The notes below the pieces were generated by a model. The model did no database searches, was not told where the DNA came from, and was given only the letters and a program-made list of their open reading frames with translations. Position numbers and translations under genes: made by a program. 64,000 bases of DNA. It comes from Polystyrenella longa. Lineage in GTDB: Bacteria > Planctomycetota > Planctomycetia > Planctomycetales > Planctomycetaceae. The stretch lies in contig NZ_CP036281.1 of assembly GCF_007750395.1 (NCBI RefSeq), positions 4,735,001 through 4,799,000 of the forward strand, in the 5' to 3' direction. Shown here piece by piece: positions 56,312 through 64,000 of the stretch. Within the stretch, counting starts at the first letter, position 1, and each line of letters opens with the position of its first letter.

Positions 56312-57425
56312 TTCGTTGGCCCTTCCAACGTAACCAATGATCCGCGAGCACGATAGCAATCATCGCTTCCGCCATGGGAATAAACCGGGGCAGCAGACAA
56401 GGGTCGTGACGTCCACGTGTTTGAATCGTGGCCGGTTCTCCCTGTCGGTTGACCGTGGGTTGTTCGATAGGCAAGCTACTCGTCGGCTTCACTGCCGCTC
56501 TCAATATGATCGGCATGCCGCTGGTGATTCCACCCAGCATTCCGCCATGTTTATTGGACTTGGTCTGGATGCCGCCTTCTTTTTCAGCGTCTACACTGGT
56601 AGTGAATATATCGTTGTTTTCGGACCCACGTAAAGTCACACAACCGAAACCAATCCCGTACTCTACTCCCAAAACAGCGGGCAGGCTGAACAATGCTTTC
56701 GCGAAATCCGCTTTCACTTTATCAAAAACAGGCTCACCCAGTCCGGCTGGAACACCCGTGGCGACAATTTCGGCGGCGCCACCGATGGAGTCACCTTCTT
56801 TGCGAACTTTCTCGATTAACCTGATCATCTCGGCGGCGATATCTGGGTCCGGACAACGAACCACGTTTGCCGATCCGTCGGGAAGTTTTTCAACTTGATC
56901 CAAAGTAACTGAAGCCGGGTCAGCAATATTTGCTTTGATGTCACCGACTTGTGATACATAACCGACGACTTGGCCACCAAACTCCTGAGCAATCAGTTTT
57001 TTGGCGACGACACCGGCCGCGACACGGACATTCGTTTCACGAGCACTCGACCTTCCCCCACCACGATAATCACGAAAACCGTATTTGGCATCGAAGGTAT
57101 AATCCGCATGCCCGGGGCGATAAAGGTCTTTGATGTTCGAGTAATCTTTGCTGCGCTGATCCTGATTGCGAATCAGGATCGCGATGCTTGTCCCCGTCGT
57201 ACGACCCTCAAACACACCGGCCAGAATTTCGGGATGATCATCTTCTTTTCGCTGTGTGACAATCTTACTCTGTCCCGGCTTACGACGGTTCAAATCCGCC
57301 AGCAGATCTTCCTCGGTGAGTGGAATTCCAGCGGGAACGCCATCGATAATGACCACGTTTCCAGGACCGTGACTTTCGCCTGCAGTGGTAATGCGAAAAG
57401 ATTGACCGAAAGAATTCCCTGCCAT
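56301..57425 (-). CDS. aroC: Chorismate synthase
   Basis: 374 residues, standard. Motifs: GESHGPGNVVIIDGVPAG, the FMN/substrate motif RGGGRSSARETNVRVAAG, and KHGGMLGGITSGMPIILRAAV near the C-terminal third. It makes chorismate from EPSP with reduced FMN, for aromatic amino acids, quinones and folate. Single gene with no other aro genes nearby. Confidence 0.97.
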   Translation of the reverse strand: MAGNSFGQSFRITTAGESHGPGNVVIIDGVPAGIPLTEEDLLADLNRRKPGQSKIVTQRKEDDHPEILAGVFEGRTTGTSIAILIRNQDQRSKDYSNIKDLYRPGHADYTFDAKYGFRDYRGGGRSSARETNVRVAAGVVAKKLIAQEFGGQVVGYVSQVGDIKANIADPASVTLDQVEKLPDGSANVVRCPDPDIAAEMIRLIEKVRKEGDSIGGAAEIVATGVPAGLGEPVFDKVKADFAKALFSLPAVLGVEYGIGFGCVTLRGSENNDIFTTSVDAEKEGGIQTKSNKHGGMLGGITSGMPIILRAAVKPTSSLPIEQPTVNRQGEPATIQTRGRHDPCLLPRFIPMAEAMIAIVLADHWLRWKGQRSDQ

Positions 57426-57697
57426 CGCGCTGAAATCATTCTATTGCGTATAAGAAGCCCAAGAGCTTCGCGAACTGCGGTTATGTAAAATATCAATACA
57501 AAGCTTAAGATTACACAAAGCCCAGTATAACGGATCGACCCCTGTTCTCACCACAAGTCAAACCTGATTTACCCGGTGATTTAAAGGTCCCTGCGCGAAA
57601 TTGCGGGTTGATCTCTTTCGAAGAGTGGGAAATTCGTATAATCAGTCACAATAGTCATCTGAAAACCCCAAACAAACCGTTTGCCTGAAACGTAACA

Positions 57698-58480
57698 ATG
57701 AGTCGCCCGACTGATCCGGACCCCCGATCCCCCTTTCGATTTACCTTACCGTCGGGAGAAAAGATCCCCGATTGGCAAATCCGGCAGTTTCAGTTTTCCG
57801 GTTGTCTGATTCTATTCCTGCTCCTGTTTGCCGGCTGTCTGCTTCCGCTGTTTCTGATTGATGTTGCCCAGCAGGCCTTGATCAATCTGAATCTCAGCCC
57901 CACTGGAGCGATTCTGGTTCTGCTCGGAATCATCATCGGATCGACAATTAATGTCCACATATCGCGCAGGCTGACAGGGCGGACCATTGATGTCTCTCCG
58001 CCGACGCCGTTTGCCCAGTGGCCACCCGCATTTTCAGGAAAACGACTTAATGAAGAACTGATCATCGCCGTGAATGTGGGCGGTTGCGTGATTCCAGCGC
58101 TACTGGGAGTCTGGCTACTGCGTCCGTTATTGGAGCAGGGGGGGAAGGTCGTCATGGTCCTGCTGATCGGAATATTGCTGAACAGCGTGATCTGCTACCT
58201 CGCTTCGCGCCCCATTCGAGGATTGGGCATTCTGCTGCCACTCTGGGTGCCAGCGCTCATCGCACTGCTGGTGCCATGGATCGGCTTAAACCATCCCATC
58301 TATGAATCGTTTCGTCCCGCGACAGCCTATTTGATCGGGATCAGCGGACCGCTACTGGGGGCAGACTTGCTTCGCTGGAAGGACTTCCATCAGATCGGAT
58401 CGGGAATGGTCTCAATCGGTGGTTCAGGGACGTGGGACGGCATTTTACTCGCGGGGTTGGTCGGCGCTTTCTTTGCCTGA
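57698..58480 (+). CDS. DUF1614-family multi-pass membrane protein
   Basis: 260 residues with seven or so membrane helices after a hydrophilic, Pro-rich N-terminus (about 1-30). Family features are LLGIIIGSTINVHIS near 95-110 and the C-terminal SGPLLGADLLRWKDFHQIGSG and SIGGSGTWDGILLAG motifs. Function not known. The ATG has no strong ribosome site. It stands alone between aroC and the beta-helix gene. Confidence 0.85.
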   Translation: MSRPTDPDPRSPFRFTLPSGEKIPDWQIRQFQFSGCLILFLLLFAGCLLPLFLIDVAQQALINLNLSPTGAILVLLGIIIGSTINVHISRRLTGRTIDVSPPTPFAQWPPAFSGKRLNEELIIAVNVGGCVIPALLGVWLLRPLLEQGGKVVMVLLIGILLNSVICYLASRPIRGLGILLPLWVPALIALLVPWIGLNHPIYESFRPATAYLIGISGPLLGADLLRWKDFHQIGSGMVSIGGSGTWDGILLAGLVGAFFA

Positions 58481-58521
58481 GAGAGATCGATCTGATCCAC
58501 CTTTTTTAGTGATCAAGCTGC

Positions 58522-60768
58522 TTAATTGACCGAGTTCCCGTCTACAAAGCTATTTACGACGTTATACAGGAATAAGCCTTTGTCGTTCCAATGTTGGACT
58601 TCATTGTCCGTAATCGTCGCGTTACGAACGTCGTACTCGTTCCCACCGGAAACCACGATGCCCGACTTCCCTTGAGAACCAGAGACATCACTGGAATCCA
58701 CTTTGATCTGCGTCGCATTTCGAACATCGATTCCTCGGTCGGCAGTATCACGAACAGTATTGCTGATCAGAGTCACCCGGTCTGCCCCTTTAACCTGAAT
58801 CCCGATCTTCACCCGGTCCAGACCTTGGGCACTTCCAATTCCTAAGAGAGTGTTATTCGTGACTAGAACATCTCGACTTCGAATCGCTTCCACACTGGAA
58901 TCGACGCCCCAGTTGTACGATGCCTGAATAAGAATTCCGGTGGATACCGTATTCCTGATGTTGTTACCAGAAATGGTTGCATCTCGAACGCCTGTCAGAA
59001 CGATGCCACGGCCTTGTGCGTCCTGATGTTCCGTTACGCGGCCAATGATCGTGTTGTTCTCAATCGTTATATCATGGGGGGCGTAATTGAAATTGACACC
59101 GTATTGAGTTCCCGCATGCACTGCTATGGCATCATCGCCGAGATTACTTAATCGATTGTTGGAAATCACCAAACCCTGAAGAGGATAAGTCGGATAACTG
59201 GAATCGTTTTCAAAGACAAGCGGGAACGACGTGATTCCGTCACGACCTACATTCTCGATTGTATTATTCGTGAAAGTTCCGTTAATCAACCCATTGTTCG
59301 CGATACCAAACCCACTGGTTTTTCCTATAGTGACTCCCGTGACCAGAACGTTCTCCACTCGACGGAAGAAAATCCCGTGAGTCACATCGTGGTATGCTAC
59401 ACCGTAAGGATCGCCTGTGAATCCACCATAGAGGGCAAAGTCACGAAGTTCGATATTGGAGTCACCCGTCGTTTCATCAGAACGGTCCCGGTTTCCTAAA
59501 TGGAATTCGCGTCCTTCGGACTGGTCATGCCAGGTGAATTGAAGTATGGAGTTGTTACCAGCCCCGTAAATTTTAGTATTCGAGGGAATGAGAAGTGGTT
59601 CACTGATTAGATATGTGCCGGCATTGATAAACAGTTCTCTTCCTTCGGCTGCATCGAACGCGGCTTGAAGTGCCGCCGTATCGTCAGTGACACCATCGCC
59701 AACGGCTCCGAATTGTTGCACACTCGAGTTCGTTCTCAGAATCTCAACGGATAACATCGCCCGATCTTCTACCCCGGCGCCCAATGCGGGATCATCAACC
59801 TCCACAGTCACATCCAGAACGCCATTATTTTGAGCATTCAGAACAGCGCCCGGTCGTAACATAAGATGGTTGTTATTGATCGAAAACAGCCCTGCATCAT
59901 CTCCCACGATTCGAAGATTATTCTCGCCGATACCGTCGTCAAAAATCACAATCTCAGCGATAACGATTCCGTTAGACGTATCCACGTCCTCAACCAAAGT
60001 CGCAATGGGATTCTGGAACTGAATGTCAGGAGTGGAGTTAATCACATCTGGAATCAATTTGATGATCTTGTCGATTCCCGATCCAACATCGAGCCAATCC
60101 CCATCAAACTCATCAACCAACCGGTCGTTACCACTTCCACCATGAAGTTCGTCGTAACCGTTTTCGCCATTCAGGTAGTCACTACCATCGTTTCCATCGA
60201 GGATATCTCGACCGTCGCCACCATATAACTGATCACTGCCGTCTGCACCGATAAGATGATCGTTTCCATTATGCCCTCGAAGTACATCATGGCCACTGCC
60301 CCCGTGAAGTACATCATTTCCACCACGTCCCAGCAATCGGTCGTTTCCTTGATCTCCATAGAGGAAATCAGCCAGGCCGCCACCATAAAGCAAGTCATCG
60401 CCGAACCCTCCGTACGCCGTCGATGGCAGATCGGTATCATTGCGAAAAGAGTCGTCGCCATTCTCACCCTGAAAGTAGATGGATTTAATCCCGTTAAGAT
60501 TAAAATCTCGCGACACTTCAACATTGCCTGTAGAAATGGACGCGCGAATGCGACCATTTCCGATCTCACTGATGACGGCAACGTCATTCTGGTCGGTCCC
60601 TTGCATCACTACCACGCCGGCTCCCGACAACGATAGTTGCGGAGTCAACATGCAACGGGATTCCAGACGTTCAGCAGCAAAGGAAGGTTCCAGACGCTGA
60701 CGTTTTCGAGGAGTTTTCAGAAAGTATTGATGTACAAATTGAGGCAGCAGATGGAGGAGTCGAGTCAT
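58522..60768 (-). CDS. Secreted RTX/right-handed beta-helix protein with cadherin-like insertion (paralog 1)
   Basis: 748 residues. The Arg-rich N-terminus ends in FAAERLESRCMLTPQLSL, the LExRxML motif of planctomycete exported giant proteins. About nine RTX-type nonapeptides (GGxGxDxL-like, about 125-225) bind calcium. A cadherin-like beta domain follows (about 245-345; VEVDDPALGAGVEDRAMLSVE). A pectate-lyase-3-like parallel beta-helix runs from about 352 to 748, starting FGAVGDGVTDDTAALQAAFDA. It lacks the usual lyase catalytic residues as far as I can see. Paralog of the next gene to the right, which lacks the cadherin-like part. Confidence 0.88.
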   Translation of the reverse strand: MTRLLHLLPQFVHQYFLKTPRKRQRLEPSFAAERLESRCMLTPQLSLSGAGVVVMQGTDQNDVAVISEIGNGRIRASISTGNVEVSRDFNLNGIKSIYFQGENGDDSFRNDTDLPSTAYGGFGDDLLYGGGLADFLYGDQGNDRLLGRGGNDVLHGGSGHDVLRGHNGNDHLIGADGSDQLYGGDGRDILDGNDGSDYLNGENGYDELHGGSGNDRLVDEFDGDWLDVGSGIDKIIKLIPDVINSTPDIQFQNPIATLVEDVDTSNGIVIAEIVIFDDGIGENNLRIVGDDAGLFSINNNHLMLRPGAVLNAQNNGVLDVTVEVDDPALGAGVEDRAMLSVEILRTNSSVQQFGAVGDGVTDDTAALQAAFDAAEGRELFINAGTYLISEPLLIPSNTKIYGAGNNSILQFTWHDQSEGREFHLGNRDRSDETTGDSNIELRDFALYGGFTGDPYGVAYHDVTHGIFFRRVENVLVTGVTIGKTSGFGIANNGLINGTFTNNTIENVGRDGITSFPLVFENDSSYPTYPLQGLVISNNRLSNLGDDAIAVHAGTQYGVNFNYAPHDITIENNTIIGRVTEHQDAQGRGIVLTGVRDATISGNNIRNTVSTGILIQASYNWGVDSSVEAIRSRDVLVTNNTLLGIGSAQGLDRVKIGIQVKGADRVTLISNTVRDTADRGIDVRNATQIKVDSSDVSGSQGKSGIVVSGGNEYDVRNATITDNEVQHWNDKGLFLYNVVNSFVDGNSVN

Positions 60769-61124
60769 AATTAAAGAAAAACTGGCATCGAAATAATGCC
60801 AAAATGGTCAATATTAAATGAGGAGGAGTTAATTCAGACAGGCACCCTACCGACCAATCGGCGCGAGCATGGGAGCCTGACGTACTTAGATGTGAATCAT
60901 GAAGAAGGAGATATTCGCAGAGTGGAACGGAATAGTAGGCAGTTCAGTTAGAGTCGCAAAGCGGGATTACCCTGAATTGTCCTACAAACGTGAATAGCGA
61001 CTAGCAAACATAGGAGGACTATTCAAAGTACGTAACTGTAACGAATATTCCACAGTTTTACTGGACCAACTTCATTTTTATCCAAAAGTCCCCGCCAGAA
61101 GAAAGCTGTTTTTCCAACAGTAAT
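60769..61124. other. Intergenic region between the beta-helix paralogs
   Basis: 356 bases. No gene or repeat recognised. It should contain the promoter of the left paralog and the end of the right paralog's transcript. Confidence 0.4.
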
Positions 61125-63233
61125 TTAATTGCCACTTCCACCGATCGTCGGAAAGAGTAGGTGAATTCCACCGAGTGATCTCGCAGCGACTGCCGAGAAA
61201 AGTGGATCAAGGCCCCCGGAAATTTCTTTCGCATTGAAGACATTGTTGATTACCAGATCTTCGTCGTTCCAGTGATCGATGATGTTATCGGAGATGATGG
61301 CATTTCGAACCGAGAAATCATCGCCTCCGACGAGTAGGATCGCCGACTTACCAAGTGATCCGTAGACTTCATTCGCAATGATTTCAATTGAAGTCGTATC
61401 GCGAATATCAATTCCCCGATCCGCCGACCGACGTAGCACGTTATTAACAATCCTGACTAGATGAGCGCCCTTCACCTGGATACCAATTTTGACCCGATCT
61501 AATCCTTCCGCAACGCCGACTTCAATCAAGGTATTGTTCGTCACCAGAATATTACTGCTACGGATCGCTTCCAGAGCCAAACTGGGATTGGTCATGTTAT
61601 TGTACCACGACTGAATCAGGATCCCGCTGGAGACCGTATTACTGATCTGGTTTCCATCGATCGTGGCATTTCGAACGCCGGTTAAGGCAATCCCTCGACC
61701 TTGCGATAATTCGTGAAGTGAACTGCGCCCAACTATGATGTTCTTTGAAATCGTCACGTTTGTAGGAGCAAGGTTATTGTTGATCGCGAACTCTGTTCCG
61801 GCATGAACGGCGATAGCATCATCGCCCACGTTTTCGAAGCGGTTATAAGAAATTAACAGATTTTCCAACGGGTACGATTTAAAATTGGGATCATCCTGCT
61901 GAACTAAAGGAAACGAAGTAATACCATCACGGCCCACATTCTTAATTGTGTTCCCCGTGAATGTCCCATTGATGATCCCAATATTGCTGATGGCGAACCC
62001 GCTGGTATTGCGAATCTCAACACGGGTCACTTTCACATTCTTGACTTTGCGAAAAAAGATACCATGAGTCACACCATGACTGGCAGGACCGTACGGATCG
62101 CCGTTGTCTCCGCCTTCTAAGGTGAAGTCTCGTAGTTCAATGTTCTCATCGCCACTGGCTTCGTTGGCCCGGTTTTTATTCCCCAGGTAAAACTCTCTTC
62201 CTTCTGCCTGATCTCGCCATTCGAATTTCAAAACAGTGTTTGCGCCTGCACCGGAGACAATCGTGTTCGAGGGAACCAGGAGAACGTTACTGATAAGATA
62301 GGTTCCAGGATTGAGATACAACTCGCCCCCTTCGGCAGCATCCAGCGCGGCCTGCACTGCGGCGGTGTCATCAGTGATTCCATCACCCACGGCACCAAAA
62401 TCACGGACACGTAGAATCCCTCCGGTAGTACTGGATGACGAAGCAACGACTTCATTTGTACTTGTAACAGGTGCAACTTCGGTCGTCTGTTGGACTTCCG
62501 CACCTTTATCTAGAAGATCTTTACCGCTACTTGTAATGAGTTCATCAATGCCGGCCTGACCGAACAGTAAGTCGTCACCCAAACCACCATCAAGGTAGTC
62601 ATTTCCGCTCCCCCCTTTAAGTACATCATGGTCATCACCACCAACAAGCCGATCGTCATCAGGTCCCCCGATCAGTAGATCATTACCAGATCCACCAACC
62701 ATCAAGTCGTTTCCATTGTGTCCTTTCAGGACATCGTTCCCCGCATTACCAAATAGTTCATCATCCCCCCCTCGACCCAATAGCCGATCGTCTCCTGGTC
62801 CACCGTTCAATCGATCGAAATTGCTACCGCCATAGAGAATGTCGTTTCCGTTTTCGCCATGCGCAACGGATGGAAGAGAAGTGTCATTTCGGAAGGTATC
62901 ATTCCCATCGCCACCGAAGAAAAGGATCGACTTCACCAGACCAGTGGGATAGCTACGAGAGATTTCGACTTCACCATCACTAATGGTTGCAGCAATGACA
63001 CCCATTTCGTTCTCTTGAATATGGGCGATGTCGCGAGCATCAGTGCCTTCGACAATCAGGACACCCGCTCCCGCGAGTGACAACTGCGGGGTCAACATCT
63101 GCCGCGTCTCAAGTTGCTCCACGGCGAACCTGGTCGCCCGTGATTTTCGCCTGGGAGGTACTGGTTTAATACCACATCTTATTTGCTGAATTGAATTCTG
63201 GAGTAATCGACTGAGGCTTAATCGAAGTCCCAT
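61125..63233 (-). CDS. Secreted RTX/right-handed beta-helix protein (paralog 2)
   Basis: 702 residues. The N-terminal LExRxML motif (FAVEQLETRQMLTPQLSL), a dozen RTX nonapeptides (about 120-240) and a short Thr/Ser-rich linker lead to the same beta-helix domain (about 285-680; FGAVGDGITDDTAAVQAALDA). The two paralogs are alike through most of the helix, including GVTHGIFFRKV and GRGIALTGVRNATI-type coils. The gene may have arisen by tandem duplication. Predicted to be exported and calcium-bound; the target is unknown. Confidence 0.88.
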   Translation of the reverse strand: MGLRLSLSRLLQNSIQQIRCGIKPVPPRRKSRATRFAVEQLETRQMLTPQLSLAGAGVLIVEGTDARDIAHIQENEMGVIAATISDGEVEISRSYPTGLVKSILFFGGDGNDTFRNDTSLPSVAHGENGNDILYGGSNFDRLNGGPGDDRLLGRGGDDELFGNAGNDVLKGHNGNDLMVGGSGNDLLIGGPDDDRLVGGDDHDVLKGGSGNDYLDGGLGDDLLFGQAGIDELITSSGKDLLDKGAEVQQTTEVAPVTSTNEVVASSSSTTGGILRVRDFGAVGDGITDDTAAVQAALDAAEGGELYLNPGTYLISNVLLVPSNTIVSGAGANTVLKFEWRDQAEGREFYLGNKNRANEASGDENIELRDFTLEGGDNGDPYGPASHGVTHGIFFRKVKNVKVTRVEIRNTSGFAISNIGIINGTFTGNTIKNVGRDGITSFPLVQQDDPNFKSYPLENLLISYNRFENVGDDAIAVHAGTEFAINNNLAPTNVTISKNIIVGRSSLHELSQGRGIALTGVRNATIDGNQISNTVSSGILIQSWYNNMTNPSLALEAIRSSNILVTNNTLIEVGVAEGLDRVKIGIQVKGAHLVRIVNNVLRRSADRGIDIRDTTSIEIIANEVYGSLGKSAILLVGGDDFSVRNAIISDNIIDHWNDEDLVINNVFNAKEISGGLDPLFSAVAARSLGGIHLLFPTIGGSGN

Positions 63234-63758
63234 ACAAAACCATCCCTGTTTTCGGCTGTTCTTTCGGATTTCCGGCTACGGAGTCCCTGCGTAACCAATT
63301 GAATAACTGTTCCTCTATCTAGTCGTCATTTCAGGAACAACTCGCCATTCCATTTTAATCCTCATAGCCGATTCAACCGGTCATAGCCTTCATAGTTGCT
63401 TTATTATGAAGGAGCCTCGACTCGTGATGATGCCCAGGACAGAGGCGAAACAACTGAGGCAGCCGTCGGCATAAGGTCAAGCTGAGTCGTAAATTACGGG
63501 CCGGTAACACTAGGTTGTCTGGGAGGTTTTTTAACAGAGGACATTCGATATCTAAACGAGAGAAGCGACGAATATATTTGCCATGTTTATTCGGCGATTT
63601 TTTTGTTTCTTGAATTCGCTTTTGCCGACGCGCACCTGTTTCACCGATTGCTTTGCAACCGAAGGTTTTGCTCTAGCTCCATCTGAGCGAGCGGTGTCTC
63701 TTTCGTTCGCGCCATAAGCATTGCGAACTGGGCGTTAGAAAATCATTTCCACGTCTGA

Positions 63759-63823
63759 TTTCAGTCCGGTATTTCAGTCCGGTATTTCAGTCCGGTATTT
63801 CAGTCCGGTATTTCAGTCTCGTA
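63759..63823. repeat. 13-bp tandem repeat
   Basis: TTTCAGTCCGGTA is repeated four times exactly (63759-63810) and once with two changes (63811-63823); a sixth, weaker unit follows. No known family. Confidence 0.95.
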
Positions 63824-63840
63824 TTTTCATGCCGTAAATA

Positions 63841-63876
63841 GAAAAACGGAGACGGTTCATAGTAGAACCATCTCCG
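63841..63876 (-). terminator. Minus-strand terminator for the right-edge gene
   Basis: On the minus strand CGGAGATGGTTC (63876-63865) pairs with GAACCGTCTCCG (63858-63847) over 12 positions, including one G-U pair that works only in minus-strand RNA, then TTTTT (63846-63842). The gene ending at 63931 is the likely transcript. Confidence 0.8.
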
Positions 63877-63930
63877 CCTCGCTTTCATGGACTGGAAGCG
63901 TAATCGAATTGTCGTTCGTCTCTCTTTGAT

Positions 63931-64000
63931 TTACGAACCATCAATTTTCGAAGGCTTAGCCACTCCTTTCAGTTGTTTTACAAATTCCGGTTCCGAGAGA
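63931..64000 (-). CDS. C-terminal fragment of a gene running off the right edge
   Basis: The last 22 codons of an open minus-strand frame ending in TAA at 63931-63933. The visible tail is LSEPEFVKQLKGVAKPSKID followed by Gly-Ser. The frame is supported by the terminator just downstream. Too short to identify. Confidence 0.6.
   Translation of the reverse strand, partial: LSEPEFVKQLKGVAKPSKIDGS

Larger units (their letters stand above)
63234..63930. other. Intergenic region with a tandem repeat
   Basis: 697 bases, no believable gene. It holds a 13-bp tandem repeat at 63759-63823 and a minus-strand terminator at 63841-63876. TTGTCTGGG near 63514 matches the inner arm of the 163-bp elements but is too short to call. 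Confidence 0.45.

Noticed and set aside
63510-63525. TTGTCTGGG matching the arm of the 163-bp elements
   Set aside because: Nine bases only, with no second arm nearby; expected by chance at this length.

Overview
The window most likely comes from a planctomycete (phylum Planctomycetota, probably the Planctomycetaceae side). I infer this from family content, since no rRNA gene is present. The evidence is two secreted proteins with the LExRxML N-terminal motif of planctomycete giant proteins, a 1107-residue PVC-type dehydrogenase/HEAT/CXXCH protein, a DUF6807 (PmoA-like) protein, an LL-diaminopimelate aminotransferase, and frequent TTG and GTG starts. There are no phage genes, transposases, CRISPR arrays or tRNAs that I can see. 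The one RNA gene is rnpB.

Layout. 1-9476 (minus strand) is a type IV pilus/type II secretion assembly cluster. In transcription order it holds the major pilin, a single-domain response regulator, a sensor kinase, a STAS protein, the PilB/GspE ATPase, the PilC/GspF platform protein, a small membrane/coiled-coil protein, PilM, PilN, PilO and a PilP-like protein cut by the window edge. 10086-15058 (plus strand), divergent from it, encodes four minor pseudopilin-like proteins. Three of these carry large extracellular domains (beta-sandwich, PKD, CBM4/9-like). 15302-18955 holds a secreted protein and a bufferin-like RiPP cluster: a Tat-exported Cys-rich precursor, a DUF692/MNIO oxygenase and a DUF2063 partner. 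19139-22874 is a tandem pair of large dynamin-like GTPases, followed by hypoxanthine phosphoribosyltransferase.

23457-36556 is mostly housekeeping: lnt, moeA, a lone HPt protein, a DUF6807 protein, an RDD/SpoIIM/membrane-protein operon, rfbA, dapL and two glycosyltransferases. 36935-45738 holds a parvulin-type foldase, an AlaC-like aminotransferase, a ZIP metal transporter, an ArsR-type regulator, and a DUF997/sodium symporter/amidohydrolase operon. 45850-52565 holds a zinc-ribbon protein, a KDG-kinase-like sugar kinase, xylose isomerase and the PVC-type cytochrome protein. 52763-58480 holds a UbiA/EboC-like prenyltransferase flanked by two copies of a 163-bp inverted-repeat element, then rnpB, a second inverted-repeat element, hemG/hemY, aroC and a DUF1614 membrane protein. 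58522-63233 is a tandem pair of RTX/right-handed beta-helix secreted proteins. The right edge contains the last codons of another minus-strand gene.

The best candidates for new biology are the pilus whose minor pilins display carbohydrate-binding-type domains, the bufferin-like copper/metal RiPP cluster with a CRP-type palindrome upstream, the paired GTPases with degenerate G4 motifs, and the two small inverted-repeat elements. Function calls come from motifs and family recognition by eye. No database search was run.
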